From Siphonodentalium dalli (lineage: Eukaryota; Mollusca; Scaphopoda; Gadilida; Siphonodentaliidae), in assembly GCA_032622095.1 (NCBI GenBank), contig CP136064.1, forward strand, positions 40,070,912-40,134,911: a stretch of DNA of 64,000 nt, written 5' to 3'. Below the pieces are notes generated by a model. It ran no database searches. It was not told where the DNA came from and saw only the letters and a list, made by a program, of their open reading frames with translations. Both the position numbers and the translations under genes were made by a program. Below, piece after piece: positions 1 to 9,779 of this stretch (within the stretch, counting starts at the first letter, position 1; each line of letters opens with the position of its first letter).

Positions 1-495
1 AGCCCCAGGCATATATATACTCGGGATGAATCGTATAATATAACAGTCGATCCTCCTGTAATTTGCGCTTCAAATTGATGAGTGGTTCGTCATCAGAGAT
101 ATTAAAGTCATCGTCATCAGCTGCATGTTCTGCGACTTTTGCATTTGACGTAGGTTTTACATGTAGTGATTCGTCCCCACACTCCGACTACTCCACTGAT
201 GTAACGATGGTGTCCAAGACTGTTGTTCATCTACGCATATGTTTTCGGAGTTCTCATGACTGGAACATTTCAATGATTCCACAGGCCTCAGTTGTTCGCA
301 TACAGCGGATACAAGTTCATCCAAAACATGATGGCAGAATTGATGTCCTCCAAAATGTTATTTAAGATATCAGATACAAGTGAATGTGCATCAAAATTTA
401 TATTTCATTGAAGCTTGTTCATCTCTGTATTGTGCTTCTGCCTCGATGGCTGGTTCAATTAGTTCAGTCTCATCGGCATCTTCAATCTATGTATC
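1..495 (-). pseudogene. Possible decayed protein-coding exon (unknown family), running off the left edge
   Basis: On the minus strand a frame is open from about position 206 to the window edge. It encodes an acidic then basic stretch containing DDDDFNISDDEPLINLKRK. A second minus frame covering roughly 208-350 reads protein-like (HVLDELVSAVCEQL, DEQQSWTPSLHQW), and a third around 420-490 gives DADETELIEPAIEAEAQYRD. These look like consecutive parts of one coding region joined by frameshifts. A consensus-like 3' splice acceptor (CATTTCAG) lies at 496-503 on the minus strand, just upstream. I do not recognise the family. The acidic run next to a DDEPL-like motif resembles the N-terminal part of some transposase-derived proteins, but that is only a resemblance. 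It could also be chance open frame. Confidence 0.3.
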
Positions 496-2575
496 CTGAA
501 ATGAATAATGAAAAATGTTATAATCAAATACTCACAGTTTAATAATAACTATTTAATTGTCTATTATGGCTTTTGGAATATAGTACATAAAATTAAATTT
601 TCTCTGTAGTTGCAAAATATATTCTGGACAGAAGGTGCGTAATGCTACACACGAAGCAAAACTTTGCGATTTGGTCAAAACAAATCAACACCGATTAATC
701 TGCATACTGAGGAAGAGTGTGTCCTGCCATTGAAACAAAATTAACACAACCCGCGATTTATCGTTGTAAATGCAACCAATTGCTGAAATAATAATCATTT
801 CTAAAATACATACATGTACATGGTATAACACTGTACCAAGACAGTGTACTTACCATCATTATGAATCAGTTGCGTGTGGTTTTAATCTTATGGTCATGTT
901 CATTCACAAGGGAAGCATGTGGTGTGTCACCTTGTTGTCGTCTCTGCAGATTGACCAAAATGTTGCCGTGTGTGCACATACTGTCTAGCCCTATACCAAA
1001 TGAGGCTGAGAATACAAATGGAAACAGAGTTCACTGTTTCACGTGGGAGATAACTTTCTCTCCAGCTAATGTCATCATGATTTATCAAACAAGTGTATTG
1101 ATTATAAGAAGAGAATGTGTCCTCGAACGAGTCTGCCTGACTTACATAATCACATATGTAATCCGAAGTTTTGAATTTTGTGCGAAAAACCATGAAAATT
1201 TGAAATTTTAACTGAAAATAGAAGAAAAATGGAATTGTTTTCAATTCTGATTGTACGTTTCTTAAATACAAACATATGTCCACTGCCAAATTGTTCTTAT
1301 GCGATCAATTACGGTATAGCGAGCAGCTCTATCAAGTCAATGGTTGGTTTGAGCAAAACCGTGATCTAAAGAGCGTTTACAAATTCGATATGTCCTTGTT
1401 AAACGACAAACTTGTCGTACGTACTTGATACGACAAAATTCTTGTAAATCATTACCTGCATGGACAGTTTTCTAATATATTTTGTCGATAAAACATATAG
1501 TAATGAGGATAACTTTGTCTTGAGTTGAAAACAATTCTTCGAATTTAGAGAGTGTTTATTGACTAATAATTTCACCAATGATTTGCTGTTGTATGCGGCT
1601 CTGTGTCATTTATACACACTTTCACAGAAAATATGTGGATTATCTATTATTCGAGAAATATTTAGAAACAAGTACAAATAGATATAAGTATAAAGTTACA
1701 TATAAGGTGAATTGAATAATTGTTACCAGGCCAAGATGGTTGCCAAAATGGCGATGGGAATGAAACAAATTAAATCGAAATCTCAATTTTCATACATATT
1801 TCTAACGTTGGTTATAAATCAGGGACATATGTCACACAGAACTTCAAGTCAGATTTATATTCATAATCAGACTTCTATGTAACATGATTGTGATAACAGG
1901 ACACGGATTCGCACGTCAATCAATCAAATCGGTGATGTCTATTGGTATACACGGAGCGGCTGTGTAGTCATCCGTGTGGTGTAATGGTATACATGAAGGT
2001 GTTGTCTGGTTATGGCAGGGTGTATGGGTATACTTGGAGTGGCTATAGTTTCATTGGTAGGTGTATATGTATATTGGGACTGACTGTACGGTCACTATTG
2101 TGGTGAATAGATATACAGGTAGTGACTAAATATGCATAGGTGGAGTGTTGCTCCACAACAAGACCATTTCCATATTAGACATTCGAGGAAAATTACCCGG
2201 TAGGACCAAATTACTTACACTCACTCCATCAAAATTACTACCAAAAAACAATTGGAATATTGTGACATTCCATTCGTGATTCAGATTTTTTATTTCTGCC
2301 CATTATAATTTATCATAAAACTGCCTTGTCCATTACTCTTTACAAAACAAGTAGGAGAATAACTACATGTGTATAGACATCGACATTAAGACCATGCTCA
2401 CCCTCAGAATACTGCCAGTGTGGCTTTTTCACACTCTTCGCAAAATATAAAAAAAATATATATATAAATTTAAATTTGCGAAAAATACAATAATATATCC
2501 ATGTTTAATTTTATTGTATATTACTATTATATTATAGCACTCTTCAAATTGAAACCAACTGCACCTCGATATATG
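496..2575. other. Intergenic, no supported gene
   Basis: AT-rich sequence with no frame that looks like protein. A 120-codon minus frame at 927-1289 has no recognisable domain and I do not call it. Position 1368-1380 holds one copy of the recurring AAAGAGCGTTTA motif described in the findings. At 1980-2125 there is a degenerate GGTATAC/GTGTAT-rich tract without a clear repeat unit. Confidence 0.6.
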
Positions 2576-2579
2576 TTAC

Positions 2580-3838
2580 ACTATGCCCAGTATTAGGGGA
2601 ATTACCTACCCCTACCACACCAAGGGCATTGGTCTAACAATACACCGTAATGGTACTTGGCGTCTCGCACAAGAGGAACTAAAAAACAAAGCACTCAAAT
2701 CCCTACATAGTATTCGAGCACAAATAAATACAAAACACCCGCTTCCGGTTTAACATCTATCTGCATCTCTGCCACGCTGGCATCAAACCCATAACCCATA
2801 TATCTATGGTTGTGAGATATGGGCGCCTGGCTTAAATATCACCGACTAGACCCCATGTGAACAAGTTCATATAAAATTCTGCAAAATGATACTATTGGCC
2901 GGAAAGAAAAGTTATAATCACGCTGTTATGGCTGAGTTGGGTGAATTTCCCACATATATTGAAGCATATACTCGTTGTCTCAAGCACTATTTCCGACTCC
3001 AAGCAGATGATATCAACCCACTATTGAAAGCAGCTTCAACATTCTCGCGAGTCCATGGCTCTACGTTCAAGTCACCACACAGCCTAACTATAAAACGTGT
3101 TGGAAATACAGTAACACCAAATCAAAGTAGCTTGTCCGCCACCGAAAATTCACTGAAGGCATTACACATAAAATTTGTCCGTGATATATTTGATTTGATT
3201 CGACATGAACACATGGCAACAAATTACGTACATATCGCACTGTGAAATCCTCGTCTAGAACCATACCTCACCGCAATTAGTCGACCGCAACTCCGCGAAG
3301 TAGTAACGCGACTAAGAATAAGTAACCATACATTACAAATAGAAAAAGGCCGACACCAAAGGCCAATAGTTCCACTTGAAGACAGACGTTGTACACCGTG
3401 CAATTTAAACCAAATCGAGAGTGAATATCATTTTCTCACCGAATGCCAACTATACGCTCCTGCGAGAACGCATTTATACAATAAAATAACATGCAATAAT
3501 CCCAATTGTTTTTAGCAATGACTAATCAGGACAAATTCTCATTCCTACTTAAAGCGGATGAAACGGAAAAACAAATATTTTAAGTAAGTCAATTTTATCT
3601 TTCTTTGAAATGAGGAGACTGGAACTCGTATAAATGTTAGTGTTATATGTATACAAAACAATATCACAGGCCCTTAACCATACGACGATGTTACAAAATT
3701 ATTACTGGCCCTTAATTAAACGATTGTGTTGATAGTGTATACATATTGTTTTATGCTATAGGTAACTATATAAGATAATTTAATGACATAAAACGTCCAC
3801 ACGAGACCCCGATGTCAAAATAACAAATATATATAACA
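2580..3838 (+). pseudogene. LINE retrotransposon 3' fragment (RT C-terminal region, zinc knuckle, 3'UTR)
   Basis: Broken remains of the C-terminal third of a LINE ORF2. In order they are a segment encoding NGTWRLAQEELKNKALKSLH near 2650-2710, a 119-codon open stretch at 2886-3245, and, after a stop and frame changes, a stretch around 3245-3510 ending in the C-x2-C-x8-H-x4-C knuckle (CTPCNLNQIESEYHFLTEC). That knuckle is typical of the extreme C-terminus of LINE ORF2 proteins. The 3' flank contains CCCCGATGTCAAAATAACAA, read here as the element's 3'UTR. The endonuclease and catalytic RT motifs are absent, so this is a 5'-truncated, frameshifted dead copy. The clade is not assigned. Confidence 0.7.
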
Positions 3839-3840
3839 AC

Positions 3841-4052
3841 TAGCAGGTGACCCGACTTCGTCCGGGCTTTGACCTTGAATTGACCATTTTGAAGGTCAAG
3901 TTCTGGTCGGGGTCACGATTTGACCCGTCCAAAACACCCTCCGGAGAAAATTACCCGTAGGTATCAAATTTCGTCGAAATCCGTCCAGCAGTTTTCCCGG
4001 CCATAGCTAACAGACAAACAAACAGACAGAAGTCCCAAAATATATATTAGAT
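3841..4052 (+). repeat. Dispersed repeat, copy 1 (ends in CCCAAAATATATATTAGAT)
   Basis: Begins GCAGGTGACCCGACTTCGTC and ends CAGACAGAAGTCCCAAAATA then TATATTAGAT. The final ~70 bp (CCAGCAGTTTTCCCGGCCAT, AGCTAACAGACAAACAAACA) recurs at the end of the next feature, so this is a repeat family with a fixed 3' end. The 3' end resembles those of truncated non-LTR or SINE-like elements. No coding capacity. Confidence 0.65.
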
Positions 4053-4055
4053 CAT

Positions 4056-4454
4056 TTGTGGGTACCCGTTTCAAGGTGAAGGTCACCTCGGGCGGAAAAA
4101 CTGACCCGATGAAAATATCCCCCATTCCTAGGACCCCCTAAGTACGAATCACACAGCACGCTCATGTCTGGACACAGACACAACACGCTCATGTCTGGAC
4201 ACATGTCATACGCTCTTTATCAACGACACTGCGGATACGAACGCTCTTTAACTATCACGCGATTAACCCATGAATTCCAATTGCGGTGGCGGGGTAAGGA
4301 GAAGGAGTGCTCTGACGTTCTCCAAAAAGGCGGTAAACACTGCCCGTGGTTTTTAACCTTAGATTGGAAGTTTGAACTCAATCGGTCCAGCCGTTTTCCC
4401 GGCCATAGCTAACAGACAGACAAACAAACAGAAGTCCCAAAATATATATTAGAT
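4056..4454 (+). repeat. Dispersed repeat, copy 2 (same 3' end, different 5' part)
   Basis: Shares the terminal segment CAGCCGTTTTCCCGGCCATA ... CCCAAAATATATATTAGAT with the preceding copy but carries a longer body. Inside is a short direct duplication of CACGCTCATGTCTGGACACA (4159-4178 and 4185-4203, approximate). Two reversed copies of the AAAGAGCGT motif follow (4223 and 4247 area). The tandem arrangement of two truncated family members suggests insertion next to an older copy. Confidence 0.55.
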
Positions 4455-4522
4455 GTCAACAATGATTCAACATAATATATACATACTATAGTAACTATTT
4501 CATAATTATATCAGTAGAATTT

Positions 4523-5029
4523 TATGGAGCCCCGCAGGTGACATGCGGAGAAACAAAATATTACAATTTGTGGGAACGGACTCAATTCGTGCGCACGAAT
4601 TGCAATTCGTGGCCACGGACTCAGTTCGTGGGAACGGACTCAGTTCGTGGGAACGGACTCGGTTCGTGCGCACGAATTGCAATTCGTGGCCGCGGACTCA
4701 GTTCGTGGGAACGAACTCAGTGAATTCCGCCACTTACTTCACCATTTCGGTACCGGTATTAAGATACCGTATAGTCGACAAGTCGTGTGTCCAATTGGAA
4801 AAAAAAATGGAATGAACAACAATTATACCAACTATTCGTTCCCACGAATTACTGAGTCCGTTCCCACGAACTGGGTCCGTTCCCACGAACTGAGTCCGTG
4901 GCCACGAATTGCAATTCGTGCGCACGAACTGAGTCCGTTCCCACGAACTGAGTCCGTCCCCACGAATTGAAATTCGTGCGCACGAATTGTAAAACAAAAT
5001 TATCCGTATGTCACCTGCGGGGCTCCATA
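4523..5029. mobile_element. Foldback-type element with long palindromic arms, 6-bp TSD
   Basis: Left end TATGGAGCCCCGCAGGTGAC at 4523; right end is its reverse complement, ending at 5029. GAATTT is present immediately outside on both sides (4517-4522 and 5030-5035), read as a 6-bp target-site duplication. A 2-bp TA duplication is an alternative reading. Each arm is about 200 bp and built from repeated ~20-bp blocks that are themselves palindromes (GTGCGCACGAATTGCAATTC, CGTGGCCACGGACTCAGTTC, GTGGGAACGGACTC). The centre (4730-4840) is unique sequence. Open frames across the arms are low-complexity by-products. No transposase is encoded, so mobilisation would be in trans. Confidence 0.8.
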
Positions 5030-5035
5030 GAATTT

Positions 5036-6470
5036 GATCTTTCTTTGAAAAATGTCCGGACCATGTTGAAGATTATGTTGCATGTATGAGGCTCGTTGTT
5101 TTGCATTATGTATTGGCATTTTTGGCCATCATTCAATCCAATAAATTTATAACTCGTCATCCCTATCTCATAAAAGAATTTAAACCGTCAATATTAATAT
5201 TATTATTTGATACTATTAATATGAATATTATTACTTGATACTGTTATTTCGGTTTCGTATTCCACTATGTTCGTCATGTTTTTTTTTACATCTACCAATT
5301 AGTATGGTGTTTTATGTCAATAAAACTATCTTATCTTATCTGCTCTATAATAATAATTGCATGGGTCTTCAAAATGCAGCAGAGCGGGAGGGTTTCCATA
5401 TGGTGGCTCGGGGTCTATATCACGGTTGTTGGTGATAAAGTAAAATTTGCTACGTTTTAGGGTGCTGCCGTTGTAACTCAGCGTGCGCTGTCTATGTCGA
5501 AACTGGGCCCACCGTTCGTATTGCTTTCTGAGAATGCGCTCCTTCCTTAGTATTATTGATATAAAAAGAGTGACATATACCATGAATTGTTCATTTCACA
5601 CTGATAATAACTGGGGGGATTTTTTGTCATTTCGGCATTTTTTTTTTAGTAATTTTTCACACAAAAATCTTAATGTAATGGTTCATCATTCACTGTCACC
5701 ATGTTCGCTGGAGTCTAATCGGGTAAAATTCTATTTTTTAATGGGGGTAGGAGTTATCCCCCGTAATTTTCGCCATGTTTGGACGCTTTGCCAGCCTGGC
5801 AACAAGTATTTTCTAATCCGGGAGACGATGACCTTTAATTTGATATATAAGAAACCTTTGTTCGGACAAAGTGGAGCGAAATCGAAAACTACAGTCCTTA
5901 TGAAATTTGGCACACGGACTATAAGTAATATAGTACTGTAAGTACCGAAATATCGATATGTATATAAGTTTAAACACTCTGGAACAAATTGGATAAAATT
6001 GTAGCTATTAATTTCGTATTGTTTTCAACTTTTCGCATAAAAGTGAGACAAATGTTCTTTATTTTTATCATATCAGGAATAGGCTAACAAGGAAATTTCT
6101 TTAATATGGTTCTAAATTCTATGACTTGCGTGAATATGATTGTGGCCTATATATAGTCCGCATATGCGTATTACCGAATTCGTTGACCCGGACCGGGTGT
6201 AAAAATCGTTTAAATCGCTATATAAGCCATATATCATTCCGTTGTCAGCTTTATTAGCGGAAGTTGTTTAAAAATCACTCCACTATGGCGAATGGAAGTA
6301 GAAACCACCGCCTCTCGTTTGGCAACCACTAAACTTATCAAACTTTGATCGCATATATATACATTGAACGTTCGAATCTGCACAGCCAGAACGAATTTGT
6401 TCATTTCATTTTTAATTTTCGTTAATTATTCAACTATATAACCATCCATATATTGGGGGAAAACATATAT
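5036..6470. other. Intergenic; possible LINE 3'UTR remnant at its left end
   Basis: At 5310-5341 the sequence TTTTATGTCAATAAAACTAT followed by CTTATCTTATCT looks like a LINE 3' terminus with a poly(A) signal and a short tandem tail. No coding motif remains upstream. A 152-codon plus frame at 5483-5941 has no recognisable domain and unbalanced composition, so I do not call it. The remainder up to the receptor gene is AT-rich with no clear feature. Confidence 0.4.
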
Positions 6471-6476
6471 ATGCTG

Positions 6477-7640
6477 TCATAACTTGTAACCGATCATTAT
6501 CATACAACCAACTGTCAAGACGACAGTTACTATCGACAGGAACCAAAAGAAAAGTGTATCCAAACATGACGTCACGTGTTTCCAAGAACATTTTGATCGG
6601 CGTCCCTCATCCGCCGATTCGTATTCCTTATTTCTTGATCGGATGCATACACATAACCATGACGGTACCTTGTCATCCGAAAGGTATAAATTTAATGTCA
6701 ATGCCGTCAGAAGCACTATTCGAGCGCTGATGCTGATCATGGTAGCAACGTACATTGTCAAAATTGACGTCGAATCACCGTTCTTTGGCATTGCACTCGT
6801 AATCACGGTCATGAAGACTGCAAACGAAAGTAGAACAGTGATTGAATAAGACAGCCTTTCTCCCGACTCCACGGGAACTTTGAAAACAACAGCATTCAAG
6901 ATTAAAAGCAAAACAATCGGGAGTATTGTGTCTAAAACAAATGGCTCCGGTTCCCTTCGGAGAAAAATATTGAATTTCATTCCCGTTGCGTTTTCGCTTC
7001 TCGTTTGATGACAACTACTGTCGACAATTTCCCATAATCCATTTGGTTTAAACGCCCGAAGATCGACACGAGAGGAGGCGTTCCACCACTCTAAAGCAGG
7101 AAGATTGTATGTCCAGGAACCCATCTTAATTTCACACATTTGCGTATCAAAAGGAAAATATTTAATGTCAACAGGACATGTTGTTTGGTATACTCCTCCC
7201 GGGTACCACCGTATCATGCCATCGCTGAAAACTTCTACACGAACAAATGTCGGCGCAATTTCTTGGAGACCATTGTGGAAATTGAATATAGCAACATCTG
7301 GTATCCAAATATCGCTTTGAGTAAGAACTAGCTTCTCTTCTCCTTTATATTCGCTCTGATTCCATTTCAAAAGTTCGTCGAACCAAGTCAACGTGAAAAA
7401 ACCACTGGTTGATATAAACTGTTGACGTTCGTTAAAGTCGACGATGGCCAAAAGTCTGAATTCCACATTGATAGTAAGAGTTGAGTCCTTGTTTTCAACT
7501 GGGCGTATCTTTGGGTTGTAGTTTCTCATTAGGTCGTTGAAAAGCTTACTACTTTTTGTTGGTTCTTCTCTTCCTGCCAGTGGCATAACCATTGTCACGC
7601 AAGTTGATAGGATGAAGACAAAAAGGAGGTTGCAAGTCAT
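6477..7640 (-). CDS. Cys-loop ligand-gated ion channel subunit, nAChR-like (copy A), single exon
   Basis: 387 residues, complete in one exon. Residues 1-22 form a hydrophobic signal peptide. The ligand-binding domain has the loop A motif WIPD (112-115), the 13-residue Cys-loop CPVDIKYFPFDTQMC (155-169) and loop B GSWTY (174-178). Loop C has only one cysteine (C210), so the vicinal pair of alpha-type acetylcholine receptors is missing. M1 is about 233-256, M2 260-284, M3 291-319 and M4 362-384. M2 has Glu at -1' and Leu at 9', as in cation-selective channels (family knowledge). The M3-M4 loop is only ~40 residues, much shorter than in most nAChRs. Predicted N-glycosylation sites lie at N94, N187 and N217. 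R307 falls inside M3, where copy B has Gly. The protein is predicted to act in the plasma membrane as part of a pentamer. Ligand unknown. Family assignment is firm; the exact subtype is not. Confidence 0.93.
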   Translation of the reverse strand: MTCNLLFVFILSTCVTMVMPLAGREEPTKSSKLFNDLMRNYNPKIRPVENKDSTLTINVEFRLLAIVDFNERQQFISTSGFFTLTWFDELLKWNQSEYKGEEKLVLTQSDIWIPDVAIFNFHNGLQEIAPTFVRVEVFSDGMIRWYPGGVYQTTCPVDIKYFPFDTQMCEIKMGSWTYNLPALEWWNASSRVDLRAFKPNGLWEIVDSSCHQTRSENATGMKFNIFLRREPEPFVLDTILPIVLLLILNAVVFKVPVESGERLSYSITVLLSFAVFMTVITSAMPKNGDSTSILTMYVATMISISARIVLLTALTLNLYLSDDKVPSWLCVCIRSRNKEYESADEGRRSKCSWKHVTSCLDTLFFWFLSIVTVVLTVGCMIMIGYKL

Positions 7641-7735
7641 CCTGCTATGAAAAATTTACTTAAAACTTCTGTTCAATTTGCCACGTGAAGTAAATCCTTC
7701 GTTTGTGATGTTCACCGGCAGTGCTCACGAATGAT
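7641..7735 (-). promoter_or_regulatory. Conserved 5' flank of receptor copy A
   Basis: The first ~90 bp upstream of the start codon align with the same interval upstream of copy B (27393-27480). Shared words on the plus strand include AAAACTTCT, GCAGTAAATCCTTCGTTT versus GAAGTAAATCCTTCGTTTGT, and GTGCTCA. This shows that the duplicated unit included 5' untranslated or promoter-proximal sequence. A CATAGCAG just before the ATG on the coding strand could be a splice acceptor of a 5'UTR intron. No TATA box is evident. Confidence 0.5.
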
Positions 7736-8281
7736 TACCAGATTATGAATAGGACGCCTAGTTCAGCCAACATGTATTGTTTCGGGTATATGTTTTACAA
7801 TCCGGTATACCATAGAGATGCCTATACAGTGTACATCTTAGCTCAGGGATAATTCCCAGTCACCCGACAAAATTGTAGACGACACGATAATTTCAATTTC
7901 ACACATTTAGTTAATAGAAAAGAGCAGCATGCAATCACTTGTTTCACATAACATGCACACACAACATAATGTAGACCATAACAATGGTGTGTTAATTATG
8001 TAACTACTCGCTGTCGGGTGAACGAGAATAACCCCAGATTTTCTCAGCGGTAAATCAACCATGTCGTTTGGGATTATTCCTAATCGGTCAGCGACGCCGA
8101 ATCTTTTGGCCCTAGATATTACAGAACATAAATACATTTACCCACCTCACCCTTTGTCTTTGTCGAGCATTCATATATGTGAATGGGGTTTGTCTCACTG
8201 AGCAGAAATGCGGCGGGGATTAACTGAAGGTGCGATCAGCTGTGTTGTTATACAACCTGGCGATTAGGCCGACCCAAGTTA
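7736..8281. other. Intergenic, no supported gene
   Basis: I see no coding, repeat or RNA signal. A 76-codon minus frame at 7907-8137 has no recognisable feature. Confidence 0.5.
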
Positions 8282-8506
8282 AGTGTTATGTCCAGGCCAC
8301 TTTAAACTTGTTTATACTAATGCCACGGTAACTGTTGGCACTTTTTTTCGCGCATATGCGCTATTATTCACCATAAATATATAGTGTTGTGTCCAGACCA
8401 CCTTAAACTTGTTTATACTGAGGCCACAGTAACTGTTGTCTTGTTTATTTTTTGCGCATATGTATGTAACACTAACTAATGTTCACCGTGAATATTTTTT
8501 TTGTAT
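8282..8506. repeat. Imperfect ~110-bp tandem duplication
   Basis: Two consecutive units share TGTCCAGRCCACYTTAAACT, TGTTTATACTRAKGCCAC, GTAACTGTTG, TGCGCATATG and TTCACCRTRAATAT. The first starts near 8282 and the second near 8389. The second unit abuts the tail of the LINE fragment that follows, so the duplication may predate or flank that insertion. Confidence 0.6.
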
Positions 8507-8510
8507 ATAT

Positions 8511-9279
8511 TGAATTGAATTGAATTGAATATTTGTTTATTATAGTGACATTGTGTTACATATATAAATGCGTATACACACACAACAATAATCGACAATT
8601 ACACCCGGCCCATAGGGCCTATAAGTCACTCTATTTCAAAATAAATATAATTATTAATTAATTAATTTCGCGGCGTCGTTATTAATGTCTGTCTTTCTCC
8701 AAATGCACGGTACAGGAATTTAGCAGTTTGTCGCGGAAAGTTATCGAATAAATGTTTGGCCATAAAAGTCAGAGAATTCACACCATTGATGTGGAAATTG
8801 GCACTACGAAAAAAATCCGTCCGTAAATTATCATATGCGTTGCACTGAAGAAAAAAATGGAGCTCGTCTTCCACAGACTTTGATTGGCAGAACACACATA
8901 TTCGGTCGACCAAGTCTTCATTTCGCCATCGACCGGTCTCTACACGTAGCGGCAGGATACCGCACCGAAATCGGGCAACAACTGAACGTTCTCCTTTACT
9001 AATGTTCAGTTTTAAGTATGTTTCTGTGAGATATTCCGTTTTGAGGTCTTTATACAGTCTTAATTTATCAAGTCTATTTACATCAGCTTGCCAATTGGTC
9101 TGGTTACACTTTTTCAAGTTAATTTCGCATTCATTTAGGTCACAAACCAACCTGTTAGCAAATACGTGAAATTGGTCACTGGAAATTAGTACAGATCTCA
9201 CAGCCGATACCCAACTGTCTTTTGAACATGTCTTGAGTTCCCATAAAAACACAGTTTTCGCAATTCGATCATTGTCCAT
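8511..9279 (-). pseudogene. 5'-truncated LINE, ORF2 C-terminus with zinc knuckle and 3' tail
   Basis: An open minus frame of 205 codons (8662-9279) encodes the C-terminal domain of a LINE ORF2. It includes the segment RFRCGILPLRVETGRW and the knuckle CVFCQSKSVEDELHFFLQC (C-x2-C-x8-H-x4-C). Downstream on the minus strand lie ~150 bp of 3'UTR, AATAAA in the context ATAATAAACAAATATTC, and a tail of four TTCAA-type units (plus-strand 8511-8535), as seen at the 3' ends of many non-LTR elements. An in-frame stop lies a few codons upstream of the first ATG, so the copy is truncated and inactive. The plus-strand LINE RT pseudogene begins ~500 bp to the right. Confidence 0.8.
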
Positions 9280-9327
9280 TCGTATATAAGGACTGGACTA
9301 TGGCCAATCTTTCAAAAATCAAAATGG

Positions 9328-9770
9328 CTAATTCTCTAGTTAATACATTGTTTATTCTAAACGACAGAGTCAGATCTCGTCGTGTGGAAAATATTCATTG
9401 GGTTTGTTGTGTAAAAACATGTAGTGCTACTATTAGTCCACGCGTTCGTTAACAGTATAATAGTTCCCCATGTGTGTGTACTCCTGCCGAACAAGAGTCA
9501 TCAAACATACACGTGATTCTTCGCTCTTCTGGAGAACTAATCTGCAGAATTGGGCATCAACGTGTCTTAACCGACTACGAAACTGCTCCTCAGAATACGA
9601 TTGACTTGACAGTCATCATCAAAGGTTGAATCTTCCATCAGAGTGTAATGAAATATGCCATGAAAAAAAACATGCATGATGAAGAAAGGATACGACGACA
9701 CAATCGTGAAACCATTAATCAGAAGAGCCATCGCGCTGCCATTTAACCCCCGTCATTTATAAGTTTCTAA
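9328..9770 (+). pseudogene. Possible FLYWCH-like zinc-finger remnant (transposon-derived)
   Basis: A short plus frame from ATG 9328 encodes NTLFILNDRVRSRRVENIHW followed by VCCVKTCSATI. The pattern of hydrophobic-aromatic start, basic stretch, W-x-C and a second Cys resembles the first half of a FLYWCH zinc finger. After a stop at about 9448, other frames continue with weak protein-like stretches (VILRSSGELICRIGHQR; EERIRRHNRETINQKSHRA). The His pair that would complete the finger is not clearly present. FLYWCH domains are common in Mutator-like transposases, so this could be transposon debris. Low confidence. Confidence 0.25.
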
Positions 9771-9779
9771 ATCGTTAAT

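Noticed and set aside
4538-4997. Open frames on both strands encoding repeated ERTQFVRTNCNSWPRTQF-like peptide
   Set aside because: They are translations of the palindromic subrepeats of the foldback element, open on both strands because the sequence is nearly self-complementary. No start context, domain or codon bias supports a gene.
5483-5941. 152-codon plus frame
   Set aside because: No domain, signal peptide or family resemblance, and an overlapping minus frame is of similar quality; treated as chance.
6643-7331. Plus-strand and other minus-strand frames inside receptor copy A
   Set aside because: Shadows of the well-supported minus-strand receptor gene.
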